Assembly (NCBI GenBank): GCA_022813625.1
Contig: JAKLMB010000005.1
Location: 806,001-870,000 of the forward strand
Length of the DNA stretch: 64,000 nt
DNA from: Aaosphaeria pasadenensis
Taxonomy: Eukaryota; Ascomycota; Dothideomycetes; Pleosporales
Reading direction: 5' to 3'
The position numbers and the translations under genes are program-made. The notes beneath the pieces were generated by a model. The model was given only the letters and a program-made list of their open reading frames with translations. It made no database searches and was not told the DNA's origin. Below are positions 11,753 through 22,603 of this stretch, one piece after another. Positions within the stretch are counted from its first letter, which is position 1. Each line of letters begins with the position of its first letter.

Positions 11753-12598
11753 ATGAACACAGACCCCCTAACCGGGCGCCCGCTCCCCTCCAACGCCATC
11801 CAGCGCGTCCTGTACCTCGCCCCAAAAGTCCACATCTACCAGATCCCGCCCCTGACCTCCACGAAAGGCTACCAAGCCTCCACCTGGACGGCGGACAACA
11901 ACAAACGCCAAATCTTCACCGCGCGCCTCCGCATCCTCGAGACCTCCATCCCGCTCCCCCCCACCTCCGCCGACGCCGACGATGACGATACTGCCGAGAA
12001 AGTCACGACGACGATCCTCCTAGAGGACGCAAGCACAGGCGACCTCTTCGCCGCCGCGCCATACACGAGCCCGGGCACCGTGGAGCAGGCGCTCGACTCG
12101 AGCCGGTTCTTCGCGGTCACGGTCGTGGGCGAGGGCCGCAAGGCCGTGCTGGGAATGGGGTTCGAGGAGCGCAGCGAGGCGTTCGATTTCAGCATCGCGC
12201 TGCAGGATGCGCGGCGCGTTCTCGGGCTCGAGGGCCCGGGGAACGCTGCAGCAGCCGCGGGGAAGAAGGTCAAGCCGCAGAGCGGTGCGGAGGAGCCGAA
12301 GCGCGATTTCTCGCTCAAGGAGGGCGAGACGATTAGTATAAACCTGGGGGGACTGAAGGGGAGGAGGCAGAAGGCAGAGGGTACGGCGGCTCCTGCGGAT
12401 CAGAGGTCGGAGCACGAGGCGCTGTTCAGTATCGCGCCGCCGCCTGGCTCGGGGGCTGGTGGGGGAGGAGCGGGGTTCTTGCCGCCGCCGCCGAGTGCGA
12501 GGAGCGTGAAGGAGGAGAGGAGGAGGAGTAGGCAGACGTTTGAGCAGACGCCTAAGGACCTGGGGTTCGATGATGGCGAGTTTGGGGAGTTTCAATAG
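11753..12598 (+). CDS. NECAP family (adaptin ear-binding coat-associated protein)
   Basis: Endocytic accessory protein of the NECAP family, which binds AP-2/AP-1 clathrin adaptors through a PH-like (PHear) domain. Single exon, 281 residues. The domain covers about residues 15-165: QRVLYLAPKVHIYQIPP at the start, then a TWTAD segment, an acidic insert (DADDDDT), and the closing MGFEERSEAFDFSIALQDAR, which is the most diagnostic stretch. After this come a basic linker and the conserved LKEGETISINLGG segment, which animal NECAPs also carry. The C-terminus ends DDGEFGEFQ; FGEF fits the consensus for gamma-adaptin/GGA ear binding (aromatic-G-[PDE]-hydrophobic). GC content and codon bias are high, as expected for a conserved gene. 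The start is the first Met of the domain and lies after a CA-rich leader. Confidence 0.9.
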   Translation: MNTDPLTGRPLPSNAIQRVLYLAPKVHIYQIPPLTSTKGYQASTWTADNNKRQIFTARLRILETSIPLPPTSADADDDDTAEKVTTTILLEDASTGDLFAAAPYTSPGTVEQALDSSRFFAVTVVGEGRKAVLGMGFEERSEAFDFSIALQDARRVLGLEGPGNAAAAAGKKVKPQSGAEEPKRDFSLKEGETISINLGGLKGRRQKAEGTAAPADQRSEHEALFSIAPPPGSGAGGGGAGFLPPPPSARSVKEERRRSRQTFEQTPKDLGFDDGEFGEFQ

Positions 12599-13273
12599 AA
12601 TGGCTAGGACGGGGACTGTGGAGGGGTGTCTGTGTCATGGTGAACGTGCATTGTGTGCATATGTGGGGGAGGAGGGACAGTATCAAAAGGGAGGCTGTGT
12701 GAGCTGTATTTGTTAAGCATGGAGTATTCATGGCATTGCATCATTGGGAGTTTTGTTTTTTGTTTTTGTCTGTTGTTGAATCGCTATAATAGTTCTTGTT
12801 TGGAATATGGGCTGGATTCCTATGCCAATTGATTGATATTACAACGCTGCTGCCATGTTCATTTCGTACTCTATATTACATCGTGCTAAGGAAATGGGTA
12901 TCAATCTTCGAGCTTCGAATATCTCATGTACAACTTGCAGAGAGCAGGTCCTGGTCGCGGTCGGGGAGTGTGGAGTAGAGGTTGGTGTCTTAGTGTTTTG
13001 CATAGTATCACTTCGCATAGCCACGCCATCTCGAGTAGCGCCGCTGGCCAGGTTCTGTGGAATGTGTAGTGCCGATCGAGTGGGACTGCGTGTCTCATGA
13101 CTTTGCGAAATACCAGTGACCGGGTGAGGCGACGAGTCTACGTTCAAGGAATGCTGGATCCAGGAAAGGCATTCCGATCAATGAACGGCTCGGGCCATAG
13201 CAACAATGAATGATCCAGGATGTAGGGAGCTCTGTCGGTAGGAAAGGGGGGATGCGAGGGCCAATATGCCATT
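12599..13273. other. Intergenic region between convergent NECAP and GILT genes
   Basis: About 675 bp of 3' flanking DNA with T-rich runs (around 12750-12780), consistent with transcript ends on the plus strand. No gene seen; open frames overlap on both strands and look random. Confidence 0.45.
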
Positions 13274-14231
13274 TCAATCGGACCATCCACGAGCCTCGTC
13301 GTACAGGTCCTTAATATCGCGAATGAGGTCCTTGGGCTCTGAACCGTCGTCACAGTCCCTGAATTCTCCACCGTCGACTACGCATCTCGTTTTCCCATTC
13401 AGACGAATCGTACAGCTGGTCGATACGCCCAACTTAGCACTTCGCTGCACGCTTTTCCTGAGCATATCCATTCCATATGCACCATCGTCCCTGCTCATAC
13501 AATGATTTAATGTGTCGAAGTCGATGCCATGTTCCAATGCGCAGTCCTCGATCAGATCCTTCTTCGGTATCCGTTCATACTGGCGAGACAGGCACATTGT
13601 GAATCCAAGATAGATCTTGGGATCCGGGTACTCGGAAGCGGCGCAGAGCTCTAGGATGTTACCGAGACACTCGGTCTGGCCGTGCATGCACTTGACGCCA
13701 TCGTCGTCGTCGGTGGTTCTGCAGGTAGCAATGTCAGTATATTTTCCAATCTGCCGGCTGTATGCGGCTACTTTACGAGGCTGGGAAAGGCTGTGACTAG
13801 CTGTGACAGGGGTAAAGAGGGAACCAAAGAGTAGAGATACTCACGTTCCGATAAAAGACAGCTTGAAGTCTACCTTGTCGGAGACATTTGCCATTGTAGG
13901 CACGACAAGCTGTTCGAGGCAATCTCTCGCGTCGGGGCATTTACTCCTAGGGATTGTTGATCAGTTGATGTCGCAATCGCGTAGGCAGATGCGCTGTTCA
14001 GCTCACTCACATTATGTGCACCTCGAGAGGTACCTTTGACGTCTCCTCGTCCTTGCCGTGATTATGTGTGGGATCCGCACATGTCCATGACTGCGCAAGC
14101 CAGAAGATACCCAGGAGAAGGGCGAAAGCGGCGACATTAAAGCGGGTGATGCGTTTTGGCGAGGGTCGTCGCCGCATTGTTGCATGCGCCTCCGTCTCGT
14201 AGTTGGGGAGGAGGGGGGTTTTTGCGTCCAT
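13274..14231 (-). CDS. GILT-like (gamma-interferon-inducible lysosomal thiol reductase family) membrane-anchored protein
   Basis: Exons, minus order, 14231-14011, 13946-13845 and 13718-13274 (introns 64 and 126 nt, GTGAGT donors) encode 255 residues. The N-terminus is cytosolic and basic (RRRPSPKR), followed by one hydrophobic helix at about 33-50, so it is a type II anchored luminal protein. The luminal part has VPLEVHIMSKCPDARDC, then SFIGT, then CMHGQTECLGNILELC, which matches the GILT signature CQHG..EC..N..E.C. A further Cys-containing helical tail follows. In animals GILT reduces disulfides in endo-lysosomes with a CXXC site. Here the site is Cys77-PDARD-Cys83 (CX5C), so classic thioredoxin-like chemistry is doubtful; this seems to be a fungal variant of the family. 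Exon phases close perfectly at both introns (AT|G and AC|A). It shares a 1.6-kb divergent region with the hexokinase-like gene. Confidence 0.85.
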
Positions 14232-15876
14232 GTCGGAGCAAGGTGGACGGTAGGAGGAGGCGAGTGTGGTTTATAGTCGTTCGTATGTATATCAAGCCAC
14301 TGGTGGTGGGTAAAAGGAGCTGGATAGATACACAGGTCGGTGGTAGAAATGGCGGCAGTTGATTTTATTGATAAGATGGGATGGGAGAGTTGGGGGTCAT
14401 GGTGGAGAAGCACAGACGCAAGACCACAACGGAAGGTGCGCACTAGTTGATTGGATGGGGCAGGTGTGCAGGTATCTACCAGCATTAATTCGTATGGACT
14501 GATACCTTCTCAACCGAACATGGCTCTTATCAATAGACAGAAGAAAAATGATGAGAACAAGAAGACGGCTAAAAGATTTTGTATTTGTGCTGCTGCAAGC
14601 ACACAAGTTGTTAAGTGCGAATGAAATTGGCCTGGGCTTGGATTAATCGTGCAATGGGTCACGCTCCTATACAGCCTTGCCTTGATGAAGCATGAGATAC
14701 CATAGCACTTCTGTATGTCATCATCGCAGCATACGAGGGTACATTATTCATCGGCCATCAGCTCTACGACGAACGAGCCGAAGATACAGTTGCCCGAGTT
14801 CCTCCGAATTGATGGGGATCCGTTGTCGTCGGCGCTGGCTTCCTAGCTTTTACAAGGTTTACAGAGGAGTGACTCAAAAAAGAGTATGGGATGGGAGGGG
14901 AGAGAGCAATGGTGACGCAAGGGAAAACGCTAATTATGTCTCTCGTTTGAGACGCACAAGAGTACCTAGTTACACGCTGGATTTGCGGAGTACACAATAA
15001 AAGGAATTACTCCATCTCTACATGCACCGAGCAGCTAAATATAATCACAGCAATTCCCAGCCGAACGGAGTTGGGACGTACAAAGTACTGTATGTACTGT
15101 GTACATACTTATACTTGTACGGAGTACTTGTGCCTGTTCATACTTAACTTCTTGTGACTGGAACTTAAAGACTCGGACTTGCAATGGTACTTGTAATGAT
15201 ACTTGTAACTTGCAACTACTCAACTTATCTACTGGCAATATCTCGTAACTGTTATTACTGCTAATAATAATACCTTCTCGGTAAGGTAGTTGGTTGTCGT
15301 CGTCGTATCTGCAAGAGTCCGATTGCGGGAAGACCAATAGCCGATCACGCGTTTCCAGATCGCCGGAAGTCTCGCCTTGTCTTGACTCTCTTGACTGGCA
15401 CTGACTGGCACTGAACTGACTGGTAACCACTTAGTACTGGGCTCTCTCGTCTTGGACTTGTCGTTCCTGTCCAGCCTATCCAGTCCCAGTCCCAGTCCCA
15501 GTCCTGTGTTCTGCTTATCCCAACGACGCTCTTTCGCCATCATCGTTGCCTCGTCCGTCTCTCTGGCCTGGTCAACCGTTCGTCACATCTTCAGACCACA
15601 ACCACCACAACCCCGCGAGTTCGTCCATTTCCTGGGTGCCAGCAGCCGCCCCGGTCAGGCCATATTTCTTTTTGCTATTTCGCCGTCTTTGCACTTGTGA
15701 TACCTTATTTCCTCGGAGTCTTGTCAGCGTCGCATTGCATCATAGCATTCGTCAAGTGTCATAGGGAAGCTCGTCACGAGTCATCTTTACAACAACTCGT
15801 TCGACAGCAATCATCAGCCTGACCCATACACAATCCCGCACTCCCTCGCCAATTCAAAACCACCCTCACATAAATT
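14232..15876. promoter_or_regulatory. Divergent intergenic region GILT (-) / hexokinase-like (+) with several short repeats
   Basis: 1.6 kb without a supported gene. Around 15090-15240 the plus strand holds a cluster of degenerate ACTTGTA/ACTTGCA words. TACGGAGTA lies at 15118-15126. About 15395-15425 holds a TGACTGGCAC direct repeat, and 15481-15504 four perfect CAGTCC units. A pyrimidine-rich leader precedes the hexokinase ATG. Confidence 0.5.
15481..15504. repeat. 6-bp tandem repeat, (CAGTCC)4
   Basis: Four perfect CAGTCC copies, about 370 bp upstream of the hexokinase-like start codon and just downstream of a separate TGACTGGCAC direct repeat. Probably a simple-sequence expansion in the promoter or leader. 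Confidence 0.9.
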
Positions 15877-17586
15877 ATGACGGCCACCTCCGTGGACAAT
15901 CAAGTCCAGTACAATGGCCAAGTCACAGAGGTGCTCAGCAAACTTTCCGGCTACCTCAACGAAGACTTCCTCCTCGACCTAGCGAGCCGATTTTCGGAGA
16001 CCTATCGCGACCTGGCAAAAACTTCAACTTCACATTTCTTAGTCACCCCTGTCACTGCGCTACCCACCGGGAAAGAGAAAGGGAAGTTCTTGAGTATCGA
16101 CGTTGGGGGTACCAATCTTCGAGTCGGCTTCGTTGAGCTCCTTGGCGACCTCCAAAATGGCACTCCCGCACCCATCGATACTGCGTCACAGACTCCTTTT
16201 AAGAAAATCCGGAGATCTCACGATCGCAATTGGCCCATTGGTGATCATTTGAAAATGGACAAGGCCGAGGACCTTTTCGCCTGGATTGGAGATTGCATAG
16301 CCGAAGTCATCAAAGATGCTCTCGATGATGCAACGACCTCGGACTCTGCGCTAGAATCGCCATTAGGAGAAGAACTATTGCTGGGCATCACATTCAGTTT
16401 CCCCATGTCGTAAGGTTCCCTCTCTTGTATATTATTCGCATTGGCCTTATCAAACAGGATGAGCAACGACTAACCATTTCACAGACAAAAAAGCTTATCG
16501 GAAGCTACATTACTTCCTATGGGGAAAGGATTTGGCATCACCTCAGATCTGAATCTAGGAAAGATGCTACTCGCAGGCTATGCACGCCATATTGAAAGGC
16601 CATCAGGGAACGATGATGCCAACGGCGACGCCAACTCAGCCAGCAAACGCAGGAGGCTATCTCGACTTCCCCAGATACGCATTGCTGCCATTACCAACGA
16701 CACAGTAGCGACCTTTGCATCCCTGGCATACGCAGTCAAGGCAAAGCCAAACAGTCGCGTCGCTATGGGTCTCATTGTCGGCACTGGCACAAATGCTACA
16801 GTCCCCATGAAATTGGTAGACCTCCACCCTGCCAAACGCGATGACCTCGCCAATCCCGACGAAGTCGAGACAGTAGTCATCAACACCGAATGGACCATCC
16901 AAGGAACGGACAAACCATTAATAGATCTAGACATCAAAACCACCTGGGATCTGGAGCTGGATGCAAACAGCGAAGCGCCTGGATTCCAACCATTTGAATA
17001 CATGACAGCTGGGCGATATCTTGGCGAGATCGTCCGACTCGTATTCGTAGAAGTGATTGCTAGTGAGGGCACAGAACTGCCTCCATCACTAAACACAAAG
17101 AATGCGATTGCGACGAGATTTCTTTCAGAGGTCGTCGCAAGAGCCACGGACGACGAACTTACCAAAGCACTCGGGGATCAGTACGCGCCGATATCATCGT
17201 CCGGGTCTTTCTGGACTCCCGTGAGAGTGAAACTTCTACGCGACATAGCCTATGCTGTCCAACAGCGGTCGTCTGCATTGATCGCTGCCGCCAGCGTTGG
17301 CCTCCTCAACTGCGTAGGCGACATCAAGTTGGATCGCAAAGAGACGAACGGAAATGGCGTCGGTCCCCACGACGAGGGCGAGATAGAAGAATTGGTGATC
17401 GCATACGCAGGCGGGACCATCTCTCAGTATCCGCAGTGGCGCGAGACGTGCCAACGGTGGATAGACACCTTGGTGAAGAAAGGATCGCACGCCAACGCGA
17501 CGAAGAAGGTAGTACTCAAGGAGGCATTAGACGGAGGTATCATTGGAGCCGGCGTGCTCGCCAGTATGACTGATGACATTGCATGA
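15877..17586 (+). CDS. Atypical hexokinase-family protein (HxkC/HxkD-XprF-like)
   Basis: Exons 15877-16409 and 16485-17586 (75-nt intron) give 544 residues, longer than classical fungal hexokinases (about 490). The hexokinase fold is clear: phosphate-1 motif IDVGGTNLRVGF (Asp75), sugar-binding FSFPMSQ (about 173-179), KGF (192-194), catalytic-base motif ITNDT (Asp250), GLIVGTGTN, NTEW and EYMTAGRYLGEI. Differences from active enzymes: the Thr of TKGF is Gly here; the adenosine-side motif ADGS is AGGT; and the final EDGSGAG-type motif is LDGGIIGAG. A hydrophilic insert at about 220-240 carries an NLS-like SKRRRLSR. Aspergillus nidulans has two divergent hexokinases, HxkC and the regulator HxkD/XprF, with such features; which one this matches needs a tree. 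Catalysis may be weak or lost, and a regulatory role in carbon starvation or protease control is an inference. Confidence 0.85.
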
Positions 17587-18465
17587 GGTATGGGAAAATA
17601 ACGGACCAAAGAAGATTAGAACCATTAACTATATTCACACATCGGCTTGCTCGCGGGTCCTGCAGCCGTTTACCCACCCACCTGATACCTTTTTCGATAT
17701 TCCTTGCTCTTGCGTTGTGTCACCAACATATGCCGGGGCCGCAAGTTTGCTGTTTCATGTTGTTTATATCCTCCATCTCTATGCTCCGCCTTCCCGCAGG
17801 GGTCTCATCGTCCTCTATCTACAGATCACCGCATCTATTCCCTCTGCACTGACGAAGGTGAGAGTGGCGTTCTTGCATCGAAGGCACGATGCGCAGTGCG
17901 AACCAGCAAACAAACAGACAGCGCGTGCACCCCAGCACGAGGCACAGTATAACCCAACAACCAGCATGGTCGGCGACGGGAGCACAACCTCGCACAAAAG
18001 ACCCGTCCAAGCCTCAAAAAGAGGTCGACAGCGATCTATTTTTCTTTTCACTCCGTCATTGTTATTGTTGTCTTGGTGCACGAACTAACCCAAACGCACT
18101 CTCGTCACATCTCTGGACAACCGTCATCACTCTAGCATATATTTTGCGTAACCAGCACCACCGCACTTTCACTTCGGCTTCTTTCCCCACTCACTCAAGC
18201 GTCGTGATAGTTAGTCTGTGGACGCGTACGTTACCGAGTCACAGACAATCAAATCTTTAAACCCTCCTGTCTTACCTTTCCTTTTTTCTTTTCACCCCTT
18301 TCCCCTCAAGCCTCGCGCGCGCTGGGAAGCCTTCACTGAATCCCATCAATGGGCACTTCCTAACCACCACTCCTCCCTGGCTATTACTCCCTTCCTGGAC
18401 CCTCAACCAACAAACTAATCCATCGACCCAATCTCCCCATCATCACAACCCCAACCCCTCCAGAA
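17587..18465. other. Intergenic region and promoter of the cysteine-rich membrane protein gene
   Basis: About 880 bp. A CT-rich leader (about 18250-18465) precedes the next ATG. Open frames are present on both strands without family resemblance, and I see no supported gene. Confidence 0.45.
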
Positions 18466-19793
18466 ATGCAACCCCTCCTCCCCATCTCTCTCCTTCTCAT
18501 CCTCCTCCAGCACACCCCCCTCCAAGCCTTCGCCCAAGTCTCCCAGCAACGATGCTACTCTTCCGCCGGGGAGCTCGCCCCCGATTACATCATCCCGTGC
18601 TACACCTCCTGGACGGCGGACGCGACCTTCTGCTGCAAGCGCGGCAACGTCTGCCTGGAGCACAACGCGTGCTACGACGGCGCCACGGGTATCACGTACC
18701 AGTACGGTTGCACGGACGAGTCCTACGCCGACGCAAACTGCCCCAAGAAGTGTGGGCTCGACACGAAGAAGAGTGAGTGGGTGGGTATGGTATTCTGTGG
18801 GGGGGAGGATGGGGGACGGAATGGTAGCTGGGTAAGTGAGAGATTGGGGAGGGACGTTGGTCCTTCGAGTGCAGTGCTGTGCAGTGCTGTGCCACGCACG
18901 CCGCCGTCGTCCCAACCCGTGATCCCAGCTAGCATTGGAAGCATTCGATATCGCCAGAACTTGTGCTAACACAACGCTTCTAGCTATGCCACCACCCCGA
19001 CAACTGCGGCGACTCGTGTATAGGCCACACGCCATGGGACCCGCAACTCGAGCGCCTCCCCAAGATACAATGCTCAGAGATGAAGCCCTCCCTCGTCGCC
19101 ATCTCGGCGCCCTCCACCCTCTCCGACATCATGAAGATCCCCAATGAAGCGACCGCCCTCGCCAGCTACTTCGCAGCGCACCCGACCGCGCGGACGTCGT
19201 CGTCTATGTCCTCGCAGCCCCCCGTCACTGCGGCGTCGACCCCCGCCGCACCACCACCACCCTCGAGCAGCAGCAGCAGCGACAGTACCGCGCCACCCAC
19301 ATCCATACCGGCGGACCCCTCGACCGCAGAATCCAACGCCGCAAGCTCGAGGAAGAAAAAAACCAAGGCCCTCGCCATCGGACTCGGCGTCGGGATCCCG
19401 CTCGTCCTGGCCCTCATCGGCACCGCGCTCTTCCTGCTCTACAGACGCCACAAAGCTTCCTCCCCCACCTCTCCCACCACCACCGCCATTCCCCCATCGT
19501 CTTCAAAGGAGGAGAAGCTCGACGCCTCGGACGCTGCTGCTGCCGCATTGCCAGGCTACGTCCACAAGGCCGAGCTCCCCGGCGAAGGCAAGCCGCTCGC
19601 GCAGCACTCGCCCGCGCGGACCGAGCTGGAGGGATCGTTTGTGGAGGGGAGTTCGACGTGGGGATCGCCGTCTACGAGGCCTGTGTCCGTTATGCCGCCG
19701 TCGGAGAGGGGGAGTTATGGGGCGTTTCGTCCTGAGGGGAGGGCTGGGGCTGTCGAGAGCGTGGGGGGTGGGGTGGTTCATGAGCTTCCTTGA
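18466..19793 (+). CDS. Cysteine-rich type I membrane protein (fungal-specific, unknown function)
   Basis: Exons 18466-18831 and 18984-19793 (152-nt intron with a GTAAGT donor, CTAAC branch at about 18966 and CTAG acceptor) encode 391 residues. A signal peptide (about 1-23, ending near QAFAQ) is followed by an ectodomain with about 14 cysteines, including an FCCKRGNVC cluster, and WVGMVFC...GSWLCHHPDNC at the exon junction. Next comes a Ser/Pro/Thr-rich stalk (about 180-240), a single membrane helix (AIGLGVGIPLVLALIGTALFLL), a basic stop-transfer RRHK and a roughly 130-residue cytosolic tail. The layout recalls fungal wall-stress sensors, but I see no WSC signature, so a sensor role is only a guess. 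Another phase-0 donor (GTGGGT at 18781) and an out-of-phase GTGAGT at 18773 lie close by; I chose 18832 because it keeps the W..C..W..C pattern. Confidence 0.78.
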
Positions 19794-22603
19794 GTTTGAG
19801 GTTTCTTTGTTTGTTTGTTGTTTTGAGGCATGCACAATTATATCCCCTGCTTTTTAGGCTTTGTAATTTCGGGGGTTGTGAGGGTGTTGAGGTGAGGAGA
19901 TGGAACACCAGTTGTTTGGGAAGAGATGACGATTCATTATGTTGTCGAGGTCAGTTTGTGGTTGAGTTGACAGGAGCTCAGTCGTTCGACCGGCAACAGA
20001 ACAATGGGTCCAGAGCTCGGTGGAGAAGGTTTCGACATAATGTCTTATGATAATATAAAAAAGAACGAATAATGAAACAACCGTCACGAACACAAATGCA
20101 TCGTTACAGCAATTGACGAGGACAATCCTCGAAAAGGAATTCAAAGAACGAAGAAGGAAGAGAGAAACAATCCAAAGTCGCGGGGGAGGGAGACGAAACC
20201 ACAGCTCCCAAAGCTCCATGAAGCTGAAGCTGAAGCTCTGCTCTGCCCCTCCTCCGCTCCTCCACGAAAAAACAATCGAAGCTAACAGGGAGAGCTCTAG
20301 AGCGAAATCCCCCGCTCATCCTTCCGCATTGACGCTATACACTCAGCAAGCAAGCCATCCCTGTCTTTCGAGGGGTCCCTCAGCCTGCGGGTGGCAGGAA
20401 GTGCGATCGTGAAGAACCAATCCAGTCCACCCTTCGTCCCTGTAAAAAGCAATTGTTACCCCATAGTTACGCGCCTCGCCTTCCAATATCAAAGATGTCC
20501 CCTTTGCCCGGAGACGCTACCGCACGAAGGAGGCTTGCTTGTTAGATGACTGCACCGTCTGCTCTAGTCTGGTTTTCTTACCCCGCGAAATGGAACTAGA
20601 CTTTGTGGAGGCCACATGGCATCCCGCACCGAACCTGTCACGTCTAAACAAGCCGCCTTTACACTGCTCTCGGCAATAAGGATCTCCGCTCACCCACCAA
20701 GGCGAGCCGCGCCTTCGCCTTCGCCCTCGCGGAGCCGCCCAGCACAAGAGAGAGCGAGAGACCTGGGAAGGTCATGGACAGGACGGGATGGCGAAGCTTT
20801 CCCCGTCTTGGCTAGATCGGCTCCTCGCCTGCTTTGCTTGATTCGGACGACGGGGCCTGCGATTGGTGGGCGCACATCAGCACGAGAGACGATGGGGGCT
20901 GGAACCTGCCTTAGTTGTTCGTTTCTCGTTTCTTTCACGAGGATGGATATGCCTATGGGTGGACCCTGAGGGGACGGCGAGATTCACGGTGGATTTTGCT
21001 TTCCTTTCCCTCGTGGGTAATGCTGCGCTCGACCGAGAGGGGAGGCTGCACGTCTGCGCTGGAGAGATGGAAGTCGGGATGATGGGGCGCGTGCATGGAG
21101 TCGGTCCTGCTGCAGTCATGATGGCATGGGTGGGCCTGGGTGGGAATTTGCAAGTGGGATGGGATGCATGATGGAGTGAATGGATGGCAGATGGATCGTT
21201 TCTGTTTCTCTGATGGAGGAGAGAAGCAGGTTGCAATGAAGGGTTATCATTCTGTTGTTGGTGTTATTGATGATTTTTCGGAACATTCGATTGATTTTAA
21301 GCATTTCGACGTATGTATCTTGATGGCTAAGCAAATCTAGATGAGTGCATTGGTCTTGATTTAATTCAAGAAGGGTAGTAATCGTCATAACACCTGTTAT
21401 TATTTTTCTTTTGCATGATCTCGATCGAACAGCTGTTCGACGTCAGAGATTTGCGAGAAAGCTTCATATCAATAATGAGATTGCATGGATGGGCCCGTTA
21501 TCCACGGCCGTGGATGTCAATGATTTGCAGACGAGGTGGGACGGCAATCATGGGACTTCTGGAATTGAACATAGATAGATGCCTAACTGGAAGGCAGAGA
21601 GAGAGGCATAGAGGGCATTGAGGGAAGAGTGAGAGGGAAAGAAAAAAAAACATCAGGTGAGATGAGATGGAAAGTCGGAAGATCCCTGCTTAGCGATGCG
21701 GATCCACCCCACTATCCATACGGACCTTACTATAATGGGTTAGGCTATCGACTACCCTACCCTATTCTTGGACGTCATCCCTTTGACCTCCTCTCTCGAG
21801 TCTCAATCCTCTACCATCCATCCATCTTCTACTACGAGCAACATCCTTTCACACCACCATACCCTATCCCTCTGTAACCGCTATCTTGTCCATGACCACT
21901 CCATCTACCGCTAGTTACTGCAAAACACACCAATCCCATACCTTACCACTTGCATACCACCATCCCCTCCAAGGCTTCCAGCACCTCTGTTCGACCTTCT
22001 CAACAGTCCCGCACTAACATCAGCCCACCTGTTTAGATGCTCTCAAAGAACCTCACAGCCCTCACAGACCTTGCCAACGCCTTCGACGCTAACGTAGACT
22101 TGCCACCCATCCGATGCGTCCCTCTCACCTCTCTAACTCTTTGCATGTCTCAAGACATCATCCGATAGTGCGATCAACCAACAATTCACCTACCCCTCTG
22201 CACCACGGCCGACTAAGCTGTGTGGCCTGCATTGACACCAATTGTGCCGTGACAATCACTGGACTCGCCCTCCGTCTCTCCGGCATGCTCCCCTAACCTC
22301 CGTCCTCGGTCAGGGAGGGATGCTAATGGGTGAGAGGAGCTTGCTCGGCCTAATTGAGCTTCGAGACTTTTCTTACCTACATGCTTGGAACGTGGTACGC
22401 GTTATCCCAAAGTGGGGTTATACATCGTCATGAAGTCTTCCATAATATATAAAGGCCCTTGTTTCTTCCCTCAATAGAATCTTCTTTCCATCATCATCAC
22501 CGATCATTTACTTTACAGCATATCTTCCTATCCTCACAGCAAGAGCTCTTTGAGTACCAATTCTTTCTACGTGATACCCACAGTTCCTCCCATCTTCACC
22601 ACA
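19794..22603. other. Long intergenic region upstream of the alcohol dehydrogenase gene
   Basis: 2.8 kb without a supported gene. The first part is the 3' flank of the membrane protein gene. An A-rich run lies near 21640, and about 21700-22150 is strongly pyrimidine/CCA-rich on the plus strand. The ADH core promoter closes the region. Open frames under 120 codons occur on both strands and look random. A non-coding transcript cannot be excluded. Confidence 0.45.
22446..22453 (+). promoter_or_regulatory. TATA box of the alcohol dehydrogenase gene
   Basis: TATATAAA lies about 150 bp before the ADH start codon and is followed by a CT-rich tract (CCCTTGTTTCTTCCCTC), the classic arrangement of strongly expressed fungal glycolytic and fermentative promoters. 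Confidence 0.7.

Noticed and set aside
18773..18983. Use of the GTGAGT donor at 18773 for the membrane protein gene
   Set aside because: Although a good donor, it shifts the frame relative to the clear transmembrane exon, so it cannot yield the full protein.
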